Numbered from the stretch's first letter, positions 14,870 through 26,514 are shown. The stretch: 64,000 nt of DNA from Haematobia irritans (GCF_050003625.1 NC_134398.1:17930997-17994996); one strand, 5' to 3'. Numbers and translations: made by a program. The notes: a model not told the origin generated them from the letters alone.

Positions 14870-17790
14870 TTGCATTAGAAATAATATTTTCTATACAAAT
14901 AATATTTTGACAAAATTTTCTATAGAAATAAAATTTTGAAAAAATTTTCTTTAGAAATAAAATTTTGACAAAATGTTAAAAAAATTAAATTTTAATAAAT
15001 TTTTTTATAGAAATAAAATGTTGACAGAACTTGCTATAGCAATAAAATTTTTTGACAACATTTTCTACAAAAATAAAATCTTGAGAAAATTGTCCATAGA
15101 AATAAAATGTTGATACATTTTTCTATTGAAATAATGTATTGACAAAAGTTTCTATGGAAATAAAGTATTGACAAAATTTTCTATAGAAATAAAATTTTGA
15201 CAAAAATTTCTACAGAAACTAAATTTTGACAAAATTTTCTATAGAAACAAAATTTTGACAAAATGTTCCATAGACATAAAATTTCAACATAATTTTCTTT
15301 AGAAATAAAATTTTGACAAAATGTTCTATAGAAATAAAATTTTGACAAAATTTTCTAAAAAAAAAATAAATTTTAAAAAAATTTTCTATAGAAATAAAAT
15401 TTTGACAAATTTTTCTATAGAAATACAATTTTGACAAAATTTCCTATAGAAACAAAATTCTGACAAAATTTTCTATAGAAATAAAATTCTGACAAAATTT
15501 TCTATAGAAATAAAATTTTGACAAAATTTTCTGTAGAAATAAAATTTTGACAACATTTTCCACAGAAATAAATTTTGACAAATTTTCCTACAGAAATAAA
15601 ATTTTTATAAAATTTTCTTTGAAATAAAGTATTGACAAAATTTTCTGTGGAAATAAAATTTTGACAAATTTTCTACAAAAATAAAATGTTAACAAAATTT
15701 TCTATAAAAATAAAATTTTGACAAAATTTTCTATAGAAATAAAATTTTGATAAAATTGTCTATAGAAATAAAATTTTGACATATTCTCCTATAGAAATAA
15801 AATTTTGACAAAATTTTCTACAGAAATAAAAGTTTGGCAAAATTTTCTATAGAAATAACATTTTGACAAAAATTTTTATAGAAATAAAATTTTCACAAAA
15901 TTATCTAAGAAAATCAAATCTTGATCATTTTTTCTATAGAAATAAAATTTTGATAAAATTTTCAATGGAAATTAAATTTTCTATACAAATAATATTTTGA
16001 GAAAATTTTACATAGAAATAACATTTGGAGAAATATTCTATAGACATAAAATTTTTACAAAATTTTCTATACAAATTAAATTTTAACAAAATTTTCTATA
16101 GAAATAAAATTTTCTATTGAAATTAAAATTTTGACAACATTTTCTATAGAAATAAAAATATGACAAATTTTTCTATAGAAATAAAATTTTGACAAAATGT
16201 TCTATAGAAATACAATTTTGACAAATTTTCTACACAAATAAAATCTTGCAAAAATTTTTATAAAAAGAATCACAAACAAATCGCAAAAGTTTTTTAAAGA
16301 AATAAAATTTTGCAAAAAATTTCTATAGAAATAAAATTTTGCAAAAATGTTCTATAGAAATAAAATTTTGACAAATTTTCCTATAGAAATAAAAAAATTA
16401 TAAATAACAAAATTTTCTATACAAATAAAATGTTGACCAAATTTTCTATAAAAGTGAATTTTTTAGAAATCTTTCTATAGAAATAAAATTTTGACAAAAT
16501 TTTCTACAGAAATAACATTATGACAAAATTTTCTAAAGAAATAAAATTTTACAAAATTTTCTATACAAAATAAAATTTTGACAAAATTTTCTATACAAAA
16601 TACAATTTTGACAAAATTATCTATTGAAATCAAATTTTGACAAAATAATCTACAGAAATAAAATTTTGACAAATTGTCTATAGAAATGAAATTTTGACAA
16701 ATTCTCCTATAAAAATAAAATTTTGACAAAATTTTCTACAGAAATAAAATTTTGACAAAATTTTCTACAGAAAAAAATTTTGACAAAATTTTCAACAGAC
16801 ATAAAAGTTTGGCAAAATTTTCTATAGAAATAACATTTTGACAAAAATTTTTATAGAAATGAAATTTTGACAAAATTTTCTACAGAAATAAAATTTTGAC
16901 AAAATTTTCTATAGAAGTATAATATTGACAAAATTTTCTATTGAAATCCAATTTTAGCAAAATTTTCTATAGAAATAAAATATTGATAAAATTTTCTATA
17001 GACAAAAAATTTTAACAAAATTTTCTATTGAAATTAAAATTTTGACAACATTTTCTATAGAAATAACGATATGACAAAGTTTTTTATAAAAATAAAATTT
17101 TGACAAAATTTTCTACAGATATAAAATCTTGGAAAAAATTTCAAAAACAAAAAATTACAAAAAAAAAAATCGAAAAATATTTTTATGGAAATAAAATTTT
17201 GCAAAATAAAATCTATAGAAATAAAATTTTGACAAAATGTTCTATAGATATAAAATTTCAACGGAATTTTCCTTAGAAATAAAATTTTGACAAAATTTTC
17301 TATAGAAATAAAATTTTGCAAAAATTTTCTATAGAAATAAAATTTTGACAAAATTTTCTACAGATATAAAATTTTGACAAAATTTTCTATAAAAATAAAA
17401 TTTTGCACAAATTTTCTATAGAATTTTGCAGAAATGTTCTAGGGAAATAAAATTTGGACAAAAATTTCTATAGAAATAAAATTTGGACAATATTTTCTGT
17501 AGGAAAAAATTTTGACAAAATTTTATAAAAAAATAAATTTTGACAAAATTTTCTATAGAAATAAAATTTTGTCAAATTTTTCTATAGAAATAAAATTTTG
17601 ACAAAATTTTCTATAGAAATAAAATTCTGACAAAATTTTGTATAGAAATAAAATTTTGACAAATTTTCCTATAGAAATGACATTTTGACAAAATTATCTA
17701 AGGAAATCAAATCTCGAAAGTTTCTTCTATAGAAATAAAATGTTGACAAAATTTTCTATTTAAATAGAGTTTTTGCAAAATTTTCTGTAG
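14870..17790 (-). repeat. 29-bp satellite S1, array (left part)
   Basis: About 2.9 kb of a 29-bp unit with core TTTTGACAAAATTTT followed by CTATAGAAATAAA, roughly 100 monomers with substitutions and small indels. The strand is given as '-' because the orientation matches S1 inside family A elements read on the minus strand. Tyr/Phe/Lys/Ile-rich open frames here are repeat artefacts. Confidence 0.93.
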
Positions 17791-18757
17791 CAGGGTGTTT
17801 CCAAAGTAACGGTCGTTACCGATATTCTGTGATTTTTTAAATAAAATTCCACCCTAAGAATATATGTCACGAGGATTGCTTAATTTTGGACCTACGAAAG
17901 TAGGTCCAAATTCGGTAGCAACCGAAAGCATTCATAAAAAAATTTAATTTCAATACTATTTTCGACCATCAAAAAAGTAACGGTCGTTACTTTATAAATG
18001 TTCTGTTTTCATATTTCGGAAACAAATATCATGTATTGTAAAATTTTGCACAGGATGTGTCAAGTAAAAAATCTGATTAAATTATTTGTAATGTTTTCTT
18101 TCAGTAATAGGTTTTTTTTTTCAAATCAAAGAAAATTATTTATCACAAAAAATTTTTCTAAAAAGTAACGGTCGTTACAATATAAAAACTTAAACGATTT
18201 TTGTGTTTGAATTCATTTATTGTGGGTAAAAAAAAAACATAAACGATAAGCTATATTCTATTGCATAATTCTTGCATACTTTTATCCGATATGGGAACAG
18301 TAAACATCATTACAATCTAAGCGTTTTAGGGTGTTGATGGGAGACACCGTGGTGCAATGGTTAGCATGCCCGCCTTGCATACACAAGGTCGTGGGTTCGA
18401 TTCCTGCTACGACCGAACACCAAAAAGTTTTTCAGCGGTGGATTATCCCACCTCAGTAATGCTGGTGACATGTCTGAGGGTTTCAAAGCTTCTCTAAGTG
18501 GTTTCACTGGAATGTGGAACGCCGTTCGGACTCGGCTATAAAAAGGAGGTCCCTTGTCATTGAGCTTAACATGGAATCGGGCAGCACTCAGTGATAAGAG
18601 AGAAGTTCACCACTGTGGTATCACAATGGACTGAATAGTCTAAGTGTGCCTGATACATCGGGCTGCCACATAACCTAACCTAACCTAACCTAACCTAGGG
18701 TGTTGATTTTTAAAGTTGATATGCCTGTTAAGGGGTCATATACTTTGGAATTATCCA
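17791..18757. mobile_element. unidentified insert in the S1 array, with three palindromes
   Basis: About 610 bp of non-S1 sequence (excluding the SINE inside it) splits the S1 array. The palindrome GTAACGGTCGTTAC occurs three times, at 17806-17819, 17977-17990 and 18165-18178, each with A-rich sequence before it. The left edge reads CAGGGTGTTTCC. No matching right terminus was found, so its class is unknown. Confidence 0.55.
18339..18695 (+). mobile_element. tRNA-derived SINE, copy 2 (full length with target duplication)
   Basis: The most complete copy, 357 bp. It has an A box TGGTGCAATGG (18350-18360), B box GGTTCGATTCC (18394-18404), a body, and a tail of CCTAA repeats. It is flanked by a 12-bp direct repeat TAGGGTGTTGAT (18327-18338 and 18696-18707), a target-site duplication as expected of LINE-driven retroposition; the last bases are ambiguous with the tail. 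Pol III promoter boxes make transcription possible in principle. Confidence 0.93.
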
Positions 18758-19319
18758 GCAATAAAATTTGATAAAATTTTCTATAGAAATAAAATTTTGA
18801 TAAAATTTTCTATACAAATAAAATTTTGAGAAAATTTTACATAGAAATAATATTTGGAGAAAGTTTCTATAGACATACAATTTTTAAAAAAAATCTATCG
18901 ACATAAAATTTTTACAAAATTTTCTATACAAATTAAATTTTACCAAAATTTTCTATAGAAATAAAATTTTCTATTGAAATTAAAATTTTGACATCATTTT
19001 CTACAGAAATAAAAATCTGACAAAGTTTTCTATAGAAATAAAATTTTGACAAAATATTCTATAGAAATACAATTTTGACAAATTTTCTACAGAAATAAAA
19101 TCTTGCAAAAATTTTCAAAAAAAAAAAATTACCAAAAAAACAATCGCAAAAGTTTTTTAAAGAAATAAAATTTTGCAAAAAAAATTCTATAGAAATAAAT
19201 AAACAAAATTTCACAAACTTGTCTATACAAAATAAAATTTTGACAAAATTATCTATAGAAATAAAATTTTGACAAAATTTTCAATATAAATAAAATTTTC
19301 GATAGAAAGAGACATTTGT

Positions 19320-19518
19320 AGGCAATGCTTTTCATTGTTTTGGCTACAGGTCAATTAAAAAACATAGGTTTGATGTTTTTATCTTATTGTTATTTCCAAT
19401 ATTTCGGTTGACTTCGTCAAAACCGTTTTCAAGGATTTATTGAAAATAAAAATAAAATAAAACCATCAATCCTATTTTTTTAATCTACCTATAGCCGAAA
19501 CTATGAAAAATATTGCTT
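19320..19518. mobile_element. small foldback/MITE-like element
   Basis: Two arms of about 65 bp (19320-19385 and 19450-19518) are inverted copies; each carries GGCTA(C/T)AGGT(C/A)(A/G)ATTAAAAAA and a GATG(G)TTTTA block. The loop contains TTTCGGTTGACTTCGTCAAAACC. No target duplication could be confirmed inside the degenerate S1 array. Confidence 0.65.
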
Positions 19519-19640
19519 AAAACTAAAATAAAACTGTCAACGATAATCAATCAGAGAAATAAAATCTTGGCATAATTTTCTAAAGAAATAAAATTTCGAC
19601 AAAATTTGCTAAAGAAATAAACTTTTGCAAATATTTTCTG

Positions 19641-19913
19641 TACACACAAAAAAATATTTTTCTGATTCAATCACGAAATTAATTGATCCAATTAATTTTT
19701 TAATTGAAATGTCTTCAATCACAGAAATGATAGTATCAATTAAAAAATTAAGTGACAGTCAATTAAAAAATTAATTGATACTATTAATTTATGTGATTGA
19801 TTTTTATTTCAATTAAAAAATTTGTTGAATCAATTAAATTTTTAATTAAATATTTTTTAAAACTCCATTAAGATTTTAATTGGAAAAATTTTGGTGAAAT
19901 TTTTTTCTGTGTA
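19641..19913. mobile_element. AT-rich MITE with TA target duplication
   Basis: About 270 bp rich in AATTAAAAAATTAATTG, with inverted ends (TA)CACACAAAAAAATATTTTTC and GAAATTTTTTTCTGTG(TA). The uninterrupted S1 monomer reads TTTTCTGTAG at this site, so a TA duplication is inferred, as for Tc1/mariner-type MITEs. Degenerate relatives occur near 2630-2790, 45645-45895 and 53255-53480. Confidence 0.7.
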
Positions 19914-20545
19914 GGTATAAAATCTTGCAAAAAATTTTTACAGAAATAAAATTTCGACAAAATTTGCTAAAGAAATAAGAAAGGAAAAAAATTTTGACAA
20001 ATTTTTTATAGAAATAAAATTTTGACAAAATTTTTTATAGAAATAAAATTTTGACAAAATTTTCTATAAAAATAAAATTTTGACAAAATTTTCTATAAAA
20101 ATAAAATTTTAACAAAAATTTCTACAAAAATAACATTTTGAAAAAATATTCTATGAAAATAAAATTTTGACAAAATATTCTAAAAAAAATAAAAGTTGAC
20201 AAAATTATGTATAAAAATAAAATTTTGAAAAATTTTTCTATAGAAATAAAACGTTGACAAAATTTTCTATAGAAATAAAACGTTGACAAAATTTTCTATA
20301 GAAACAAATTTTTGACAAATTGTTCCATAATCACAAAATTTCAACATAATTTTCTTTAGAAATAAAATTTTGACAAAATTTTCTAGAGAAATAAAATTTT
20401 GACAGAATTTTCTATAGAAATACAATTTTGAAAAAAATTTCTATAGAAATAAAATTTTGACAAAATTTCTATACAACTAAAATTTTGACAAAATGTTCTA
20501 CAAAAATAAAATTTTGACAAAATTTCCTATTTTCTTTTTTGGTAA

Positions 20546-21021
20546 AATGTTCTCCAAATTTTGATTGATTTTTGTCCCGAGTGGCAACCGTGATACATGC
20601 CCCGTGTTTAATTCATTTATAAAGCAAAGATCATAGAGGGTGGTGGTCTATTGTTAAAACTAACTGTGAAAAGCGTTCTTTCACTATGGAATAACTCGTG
20701 ATCTGTAAAAATTTTAAAAATTTGTCTGAAAATTTTAATTCTCTAAAACCTTTCATTCCTTTGATAAACCCTTTCCCTCAACTTTCAATGTGATAAAATA
20801 CAATGTTGTAATGCGTTCATTATTTCTTCTCTCATACTGATTCGAAATAATCGTGGTCTTCTCGTGGCTATAGAAAAACTTTTCATGGTCTAGCATCATC
20901 AAATTTTAGTTGGTTTTTTTCTTTGGAGCAGAATAAGGAATGTTACCAGTTTTTGTTAGTTTTTGAAAGAAATACGAACATTTTTTTTGATAATGACATT
21001 AGTGCACCACCAACTACCCAC
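20546..21021. other. Ddr intron, unique part before the donor side
   Basis: Intron sequence immediately downstream (on the minus strand) of the kinase N-lobe exon. No repeat or open frame of interest beyond the S1/family A edge at 20545-20605. Confidence 0.5.
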
Positions 21022-21372
21022 CTTAATACATTCCCCTGATTCCCTTGCATTGGTGAAGATTTTGTTGTCATCGATGGCGATGATGATGATGATGACGATG
21101 ATGCTGCTGGTCTTTTTCTTGCAGATTGTTCTTGTCCTACACCCGCTTCTATTGGTTCAGCTGTATGCTCCTGCAGGAATTGATTTAAATCACCCAGACA
21201 ATCACTGTAGTCCAGAACCATACATATCGGTTCATCGCGTAGACAGGCGCCTACTAGAGGCGCCACATTGATATCTTTCAAACGTGATAATTGTTTGGCT
21301 TTCAGGCGAAACTCTTTGCTCATATGATCGGGTGCACCAGGTCGCAATGTGGCAACAGCTACCAAATTTGTA
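21022..21372 (-). CDS. Ddr: Ddr-like receptor tyrosine kinase, N-lobe exon
   Basis: A 351-bp internal exon coding 116 whole residues. The acceptor is TCATCTCTTTCAG before 21372 and the donor is AAG|GTGGGT at 21021. It is phase 2 at both ends, matching the exon at 12975-13067. Visible are the beta-3 strand [11 protein letters not shown] (residues 3-13), the alpha-C region ending in LSRLKD (28-33), the hinge region [16 protein letters not shown] (51-66) close to the DDR signature GDLNQFL, and an insert with eight consecutive Ser (91-98) after the hinge helix. Two expected kinase residues appear changed. The beta-3 Lys of the VAVK motif is Ala (residue 7), and by alignment on SRLKD the alpha-C Glu is Lys (residue 24), although Glu20 is one helical turn away. 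If real, the protein may be a pseudokinase. The Ser run is coded by a TCA/TCG-type tract at about 21070-21100. The preceding glycine-loop exon was not found up to 64000. Confidence 0.9.
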
Positions 21373-21987
21373 CTGAAAGAGATGAAAGAATATGTTAACA
21401 TTAGAAATTTTTTGATAAGGAAGATGGTGTGGAGCAAAAAATTCATATAGCATTTGATAGTTGGTGTTGAAGCAAAAAAGTGTTTACTTTTTTCCACTAA
21501 GGGTTGTTATTTTGGTATTCACAGAATAATTAGATTTGTGTTAAATGATTGGATAATTACTTCATAATAAAGAGAAAGATATGCCGTTAAGAACTATCAA
21601 CCAAAGGGTCAAAACTATCAAGCTGTAGACATCTCCCCGAGGGATATCATGGTCTGGAAACTTTTCTTTTCAAAAAGTAATGGTTTCGTTGCTTGTTAAA
21701 AGTGAACTTTGTCCAAACGAATACCAGTATACCCCGACTATAAAAAATCTTCTCTTGTTAGAGCAAATTTTCCTTTTAAGCGTTAAGCCAACCCAATTTG
21801 CAACAAAATATACTGAAAAAAAAAATCTTACCAAATTCGTAAGATTTTGTCTTTACTCAAATTATTTTGGTATTGATACCTTAAGGGTCTTTAGAATTAC
21901 GAATTTTTTATGAAAACTTTAGTCCATACAGGGTGATTGATATGTAATTAAACAAAGTAAAGCGCTATATGTTTTTCACAGTTTTTT
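21373..21987. other. Ddr intron, unique part upstream of the N-lobe exon
   Basis: Mostly unique. A segment at about 21808-21905 (TACTGAAAAAAAAAATCTTACC and GATTTTGTCTTTACT) is a diverged copy of the repeat end seen at 23611-23670. No exon recognised. Confidence 0.45.
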
Positions 21988-22020
21988 TCACCCACCACCA
22001 TAGAATGTTGATGGGGGTGT

Positions 22021-22219
22021 AAACTAAGCGTCCTAGAACGAAAAGGACTTTAATTCGTGACCACCCCCCAAAAATTGAAAAATCCACCCAAAACCTAAAA
22101 AAATTGAAATTTTTATATGAAAAACTTCTTTTGCCCATATCTCCTAAACTAAACGTCCTAGAGCGAAAAGGACTTTAATTCGTGACCACCCCCAAAAAAT
22201 TGAAAAATCCACCCAAAAC
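22021..22219 (+). repeat. 125-bp tandem repeat, part 1
   Basis: About 1.6 units containing GCGTCCTAGA(A/G)CGAAAAGGA, CTTTAATTCGTGACCACCCC and GAAAAATCCACCCAAAACC. The array resumes at 27173 after the hAT-like insertion. Confidence 0.85.
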
Positions 22220-22355
22220 CAGGGATCCGGAGCGGAGCGGAGCGGAGCAAGCCCTTTTTTTGCCGGAGCGGGAGCGGAGCGGGAGCGGCATTTCTAAAAT
22301 CCGGAGCGGAGCGGGAGCGGAGCGGTTTCCAAATGAAAAACCGCTCCGCTCCGAA
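22220..22355. repeat. GGAGCGG subterminal repeats, left end of the hAT-like element
   Basis: Short tandem copies of GGAGCGGAGC and GGAGCGGGAGCGG with one inverted block (CCGCTCCGCTCCG) near 22342-22354. Such dense subterminal motifs are where hAT transposases are known to bind; the binding role here is inference. Confidence 0.85.
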
Positions 22356-22817
22356 TAAAATATTACTTGAATGAAATGTGTAACTTTGAAATTACTTAGT
22401 ACTTAGCGTAGTGTGAGTAAACGTTTAAAATGTACGATATGTATTTTTGTACGTACGTACATTGGGGAAAACACAAAGTGTTTTTTTAGTAATTGTTTTC
22501 AAAAACGGCAAATGTCAAAATATATCTCTAGTATGTGTTGTAAAAGTAACAACAGTACTTTCGATCAATTTCATCCCGTATTACTACAAAGATGATTGTA
22601 ATGAACCTCAAATAAATGCAATTAAACGATCTTATTTATATTTAATTTTTTAGTTTTCTGTAAAAAATATTGTCGTGAAGTCAAAGATTTCATGTCCTTA
22701 GAATAAGAATGCAAATTTTGCTTAACATGGAAGACGCATTTCTCTAAAATAAAGTTTTTTCCTTATCCAAATGTCAATAAACTTTTGAATGAAGTTGTAA
22801 TGTCCTTATAATTAAGT

Positions 22818-24106
22818 GATTTTACTTAAAAATGTGTATCATAACATGAAAGATAAAATTTTTGAGGCAAGGTCAACGTGACTTTAATAATTAAGAAAAA
22901 TTCTTTAAAATTAATAAAATTGTCTTTAAATTTGTTTCCTTTTTGCATCTTGCCTACAAAGCAAAAAATCGTTAAAAAATAAGACATGTTTTTCAACACT
23001 TTATTTTAAAGACGCTTTTTACTTGAAACATAGCATAATTTCTACTGGAAGTCGAGTCTTAATATGGAAAATAAAATTGCCGTTAACTCGTTTTTAAAGG
23101 ATTTTGATAACAACTGACGAAAAAAATCTAAAAAATGAAAAATTAACATTTGCTTCCTAGAAGCAAGTACATAACCCCCAAATTTAAAAGGGAATTGCGT
23201 CTTTAAAGTATCCTTACTTGTATTCTCCGCTTCTTTAGCTCAAACTGTTAAAGTAAAGACAAAATCTTTGGAACCGGGCATGCTTTTTTTCAGTGTAAGG
23301 ACATTCATATTTGCTTTACTATTGTACTATATCCTAGCATTCTCTTATTTCTGATATTAGTTCTCGAAAATTTAATTAAAATTATGGATAGTTTCAATTT
23401 TGGTTGAAAAATGTGCGCATATACATTTATTTTAATTTTTTCTCACATTGAAAACTAATGACTTGATTTTATTATTGCATGTTATCTACTTTTTTGAGAA
23501 CGAACATTTCTTAAAAACGCTGTTCGAAAATGTATTTTTACAATAAAGGGGAAAAAAGCGAAATTAGGTAACACTAGATCTGAGTAAGAATATTCGTAGG
23601 TATACAAACATACACTGAAAAAAAGCATACTCGGTTCCAAAGATTTTGTCTTTACTTTAAAAAATTTGGTATTGATTCCGAGCCAAAGAAGCGGAGAATA
23701 CAAGCAAGGACACTTTTAAAACACAATTCTCTTTTAAATTTAGGTTTTGTGTACTTGCTTCTAGGAAGCGAATTTTAATTTTTCGCTTTCTCAGCTTTTT
23801 TCTTCATATGCTATCAAAGTCCTTTAAAAACGAGTTAACGGCAACTTTATTTTCCAAATTAGGACTCGACTTCCAGTAGAAATTGTGCTATGTTTGAAGT
23901 AAAAAACTTCTTTAAAATAAAGTTTTGAAAAACATGTCCTATATTTGAATGATTTTTTGCTTTGTAGTCAATATGCAAAAAGACAACAAATTTAAAGACA
24001 ATTTCATTAAATTTAAAGAATTTTTCTGAATTATTAAAGTCAAATTGACCTTAGCCTATAAATTTTTTGTTTCATGTTAAGATACCCATTTTTAAGTCAA
24101 ATCATC
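22818..24106. repeat. inverted pair of an interspersed repeat (about 480-bp arms)
   Basis: Arm 22818-23299 and arm 23611-24106 are inverted copies (for example GTTAACTCGTTTTTAAAGGA against TCCTTTAAAAACGAGTTAAC). The ends CAGTGTA and TACACTG face inward across a 310-bp spacer. A third, partial copy in the same orientation as the left arm lies at 26255-26500. This looks like two oppositely oriented insertions rather than one hairpin element. Confidence 0.75.
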
Positions 24107-24395
24107 AAATATTACAAAACCTTTTCTCTACGTCTGTTGCAAAACAAAAAAAAAAAACTTTCGGAGAGTAGTTACTTCTACTCTGTGTATAGACTTTCAA
24201 TTCCAATCAGCGTTGCCGTTTTGGTCCGATCGGACCAAAATTGGTCCGAAAGATTTCTAATTTTTATACCCTCCATCATAGGATGGGGGTATATTAACTT
24301 TGTCATTCCGTTTGTAACACATCGAAATATTGCTCTAAGACCCCATAAAGTATATATATTCTGGGTCGTGGTGAAATTCTGAGTCGATCTAAGCA

Positions 24396-24440
24396 TGTCC
24401 GTCCGTCCGTCCGTCCGTCCGTCCGTCCGTCCGTCCGTCT
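24396..24440. repeat. (GTCC)n microsatellite of element A2
   Basis: About 11 uninterrupted GTCC units. Shorter tracts occupy the same place in A3 (31241-31263), A4 (36328-36352), A6 (43965-43980), family C (26656-26682), D1 (28064-28078) and, inverted, A5 (43250-43262). This (GTCY)n position is a hallmark of mini-me/DINE-type elements. Confidence 0.88.
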
Positions 24441-24639
24441 GTTGAAATCACGCTAACTTCCGAACGAAACAAGCTATCGACTTGAAACTTGGCACAAGTA
24501 GTTGTTATCGATGTAGGTCGGATGGTATTGAAAATGGGCCATATCGGTTCACTTTTACGTATAGCCCCCATATAAAGGGACCCTCAGATTTGGCTTGTGG
24601 AGCCTCTAAAAGAAGCATATTTCATCCGATCCGGCTGAA

Positions 24640-25440
24640 ATTTGGTATATGGTGTTGGTATATGGTCTCTAACAACCATGCAAAAATTGGTCCACATCGG
24701 TCCATAATTATATATAGCCCCCATATAAACCGATCCCCAGATTTGGCTTGCGGAGCCTCAAAGAGAAGCAAATTTCATCCGATCCGGCTGAAATTTGGTA
24801 TATGGTGTTGGTATATGGTCTCTAACAACCATGCAAAAATTGGTCCACATCGGTCCATAATTATATATAGCCCCCATATAAACCGATCCCCAGATTTGGC
24901 TTGCGGAGCCTCAAAGAGAAGCAAATTTCATCCGATCCGGCTGAAATTTGGTACATGATGTTGGTATATGGTCTCTAACAACCATGTAAAAATTGGTTCC
25001 CATCGGTCCATAATTATATATAGCGCCCATATAAACCGATCCCCAGATTTGGGTTGCGGAGCCTCAAAGAGAAGCAAATTTTATCCGATCCGCCTGAAAT
25101 TTGGTACATGATATTGGTATATGGTCTCTAACAACCGTGCAAAAAATGGTCCACATCGGTTCATAATTATATATAGCCCCCATATAAACCGATCCCCAGA
25201 TTTGGCTTTCGAAGTCTCCAAGAGAAGCAAATTTCATCCAATCCGGTTGTAATTTGGAACATGGTCGATATCGGTCCATAAATATATATAGCCCCCATAC
25301 AAAATGTTCTCCAGATTTGACCTCCGGAGCCTCTTGGAGGAGCAAAATTCATCCGATTCGGTTCAAAGTAGGAACGTGGTGTTAGTATATGGTCGCTAAC
25401 AACCATACCAAAATTGGTCCAATCACACAAAAATTGGTCC
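24640..25440 (-). repeat. 153-bp central tandem repeats of A2
   Basis: Units repeat at exactly 153 bp (51 codons). Read alpha-to-beta (minus strand), each unit encodes a block such as GSVYMGAIYNYGPMWT followed by KFQPDRMKFASL. The opposite strand is open as well. Because the period is a multiple of three, a stop-free unit gives a long stop-free frame. Nothing suggests a start codon context or translation. Confidence 0.88.
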
Positions 25441-25489
25441 ATATCGGTTCATAATCATGGTTGCCACTAGAGCCAAAAATAATCTACCA

Positions 25490-25915
25490 AATTTTATTTC
25501 TATAGAAAATGTCAAAATTTTATTTCTAGAGAAAATTTTGTTAAAATTTTATTCGGTTCATAATAAAATTTTCATCATTGTCAAAATTTTATTTCTATAG
25601 AAAATTTTGTCAAAATTTTATTGCTATAGAAAATTTTGTTCAAATTTTATTCGGTTCATAATCATAGTTGCCACTCAAGCCAAAAATAATCGACCAAGAT
25701 TTTATTTCTATAGAAAATTTTGTCAAAAGTTTATTTCTATAGAAAATATTGTTAAAATTTTATTTCTGTAGAAATTTTTGTCAAAATTTTCTTTCTATAG
25801 AAAATGTTGTCAAAATTTTTATTTCTATAGAAAATTTTGTGAAAATTTTATTTCCATAGAAAATTTTTTAATATTTTCTTTCTGTAGAAAATTTTGTCAA
25901 AATTTTATGTCTACT
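25490..25915 (-). repeat. S1 29-bp block inside A2
   Basis: About 14 S1 monomers, in two blocks separated by CATAGTTGCCACTCAAGCC, between the 153-bp repeats and the alpha end. The same location and orientation hold in A3 (32165-32500) and A4 (36825-37125). Confidence 0.9.
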
Positions 25916-26514
25916 TTGCCAAACTGAATTATATACGTATTGGATCGATCTTTTTTGATTTAATATATACCACGTATGGACATACAATTTAGAAGATGGT
26001 GTTAGGAGGTTTTAAGATACCTTGCCATTGGCAAGCGTTACCGCAACTTAAGTAATTCGATTATGGATGGCAGTGTTTAGAAGAAGTTTCTACGCAATCC
26101 ATGATGGAGGGTACATAAGCTTCGGCCTGGCCGAACTTACGGCCGTATATACTTGTTAAATTTGGTCCATTTTGGTCCATTTTCATAAATTTGGTTTCTA
26201 TCACATATTAAATAGTAGTGCACCGCAAAGAATATTGTCGGGAGGCCAAATATTTCACATGCTTAAAATACGAATACGAATTTTGCTTAGAATAGAAGAC
26301 GTATTTCTCGGATATAAAGTTTTTTCCTTGTCTAAAAGTCTCTAAACTTTTCAATGAAGTCAGTTTGTCCTTATAGCTAAGTGATTCGACATAAAAATGT
26401 GTATCCTAACATGAATGAAAATTTCGTTTTAATGAAGTCAAAATGGATTTAATATTTCTGAAAAAATCTTCAAAATTAATAAAATGTTTCAACACATTGT
26501 TTTAAAGTCATTAC

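Larger units (their letters stand above)
18758..20545 (-). repeat. 29-bp satellite S1, array (right part)
   Basis: Continues the S1 array after the 17.8-18.8 kb insert. It is interrupted by a small inverted-repeat element (19320-19518) and a MITE (19641-19913). Read on the minus strand, its edge at about 20545-20605 is CGGTTGCCACTCGGGACAAA. This matches the edge of S1 inside family A elements (TGGTTGCCACTCGAGCCAAA at 32260-32280), which ties this array to those elements. Confidence 0.9.
24261..26157 (-). mobile_element. family A element A2 (beta to alpha on + strand)
   Basis: A complete-looking copy. It has the beta hairpin TACCCTCCATCATAGGATGG, the core up to CGATCTAAGCAT, (GTCC)n at 24396-24440, four regular 153-bp repeats (TATGGTCTCT at 24661, 24814, 24967 and 25120) plus truncated ones, an S1 29-bp block (25490-25915), the segment AATATATACCACGTATGGAC, and the alpha end with TTCGGCC-T-GGCCGAA, TACGGCCGTA and TATATACTTGTT. 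It is inserted within the hAT-like element between copies of 'TTTGGTCC'-containing sequence. Confidence 0.88.

Noticed and set aside
18340..18412. Functional tRNA gene from the A and B boxes
   Set aside because: The segment does not close into an acceptor stem and continues into a SINE body; three other copies have the same structure.
18665..18697. (CCTAA)n as an interstitial telomere
   Set aside because: It is the tail of a SINE with a clear 12-bp target duplication, and shorter tails occur on other SINE copies.
24482..24958. Long open frames in the 153-bp repeats as real proteins (also 28643-29737, 42393-42824, 44045-44548, 57987-58661)
   Set aside because: Open on both strands because the period is a multiple of three. 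There is no start context, the frames end at element borders, and copies are interrupted at will. Kept only as an observation on constraint.
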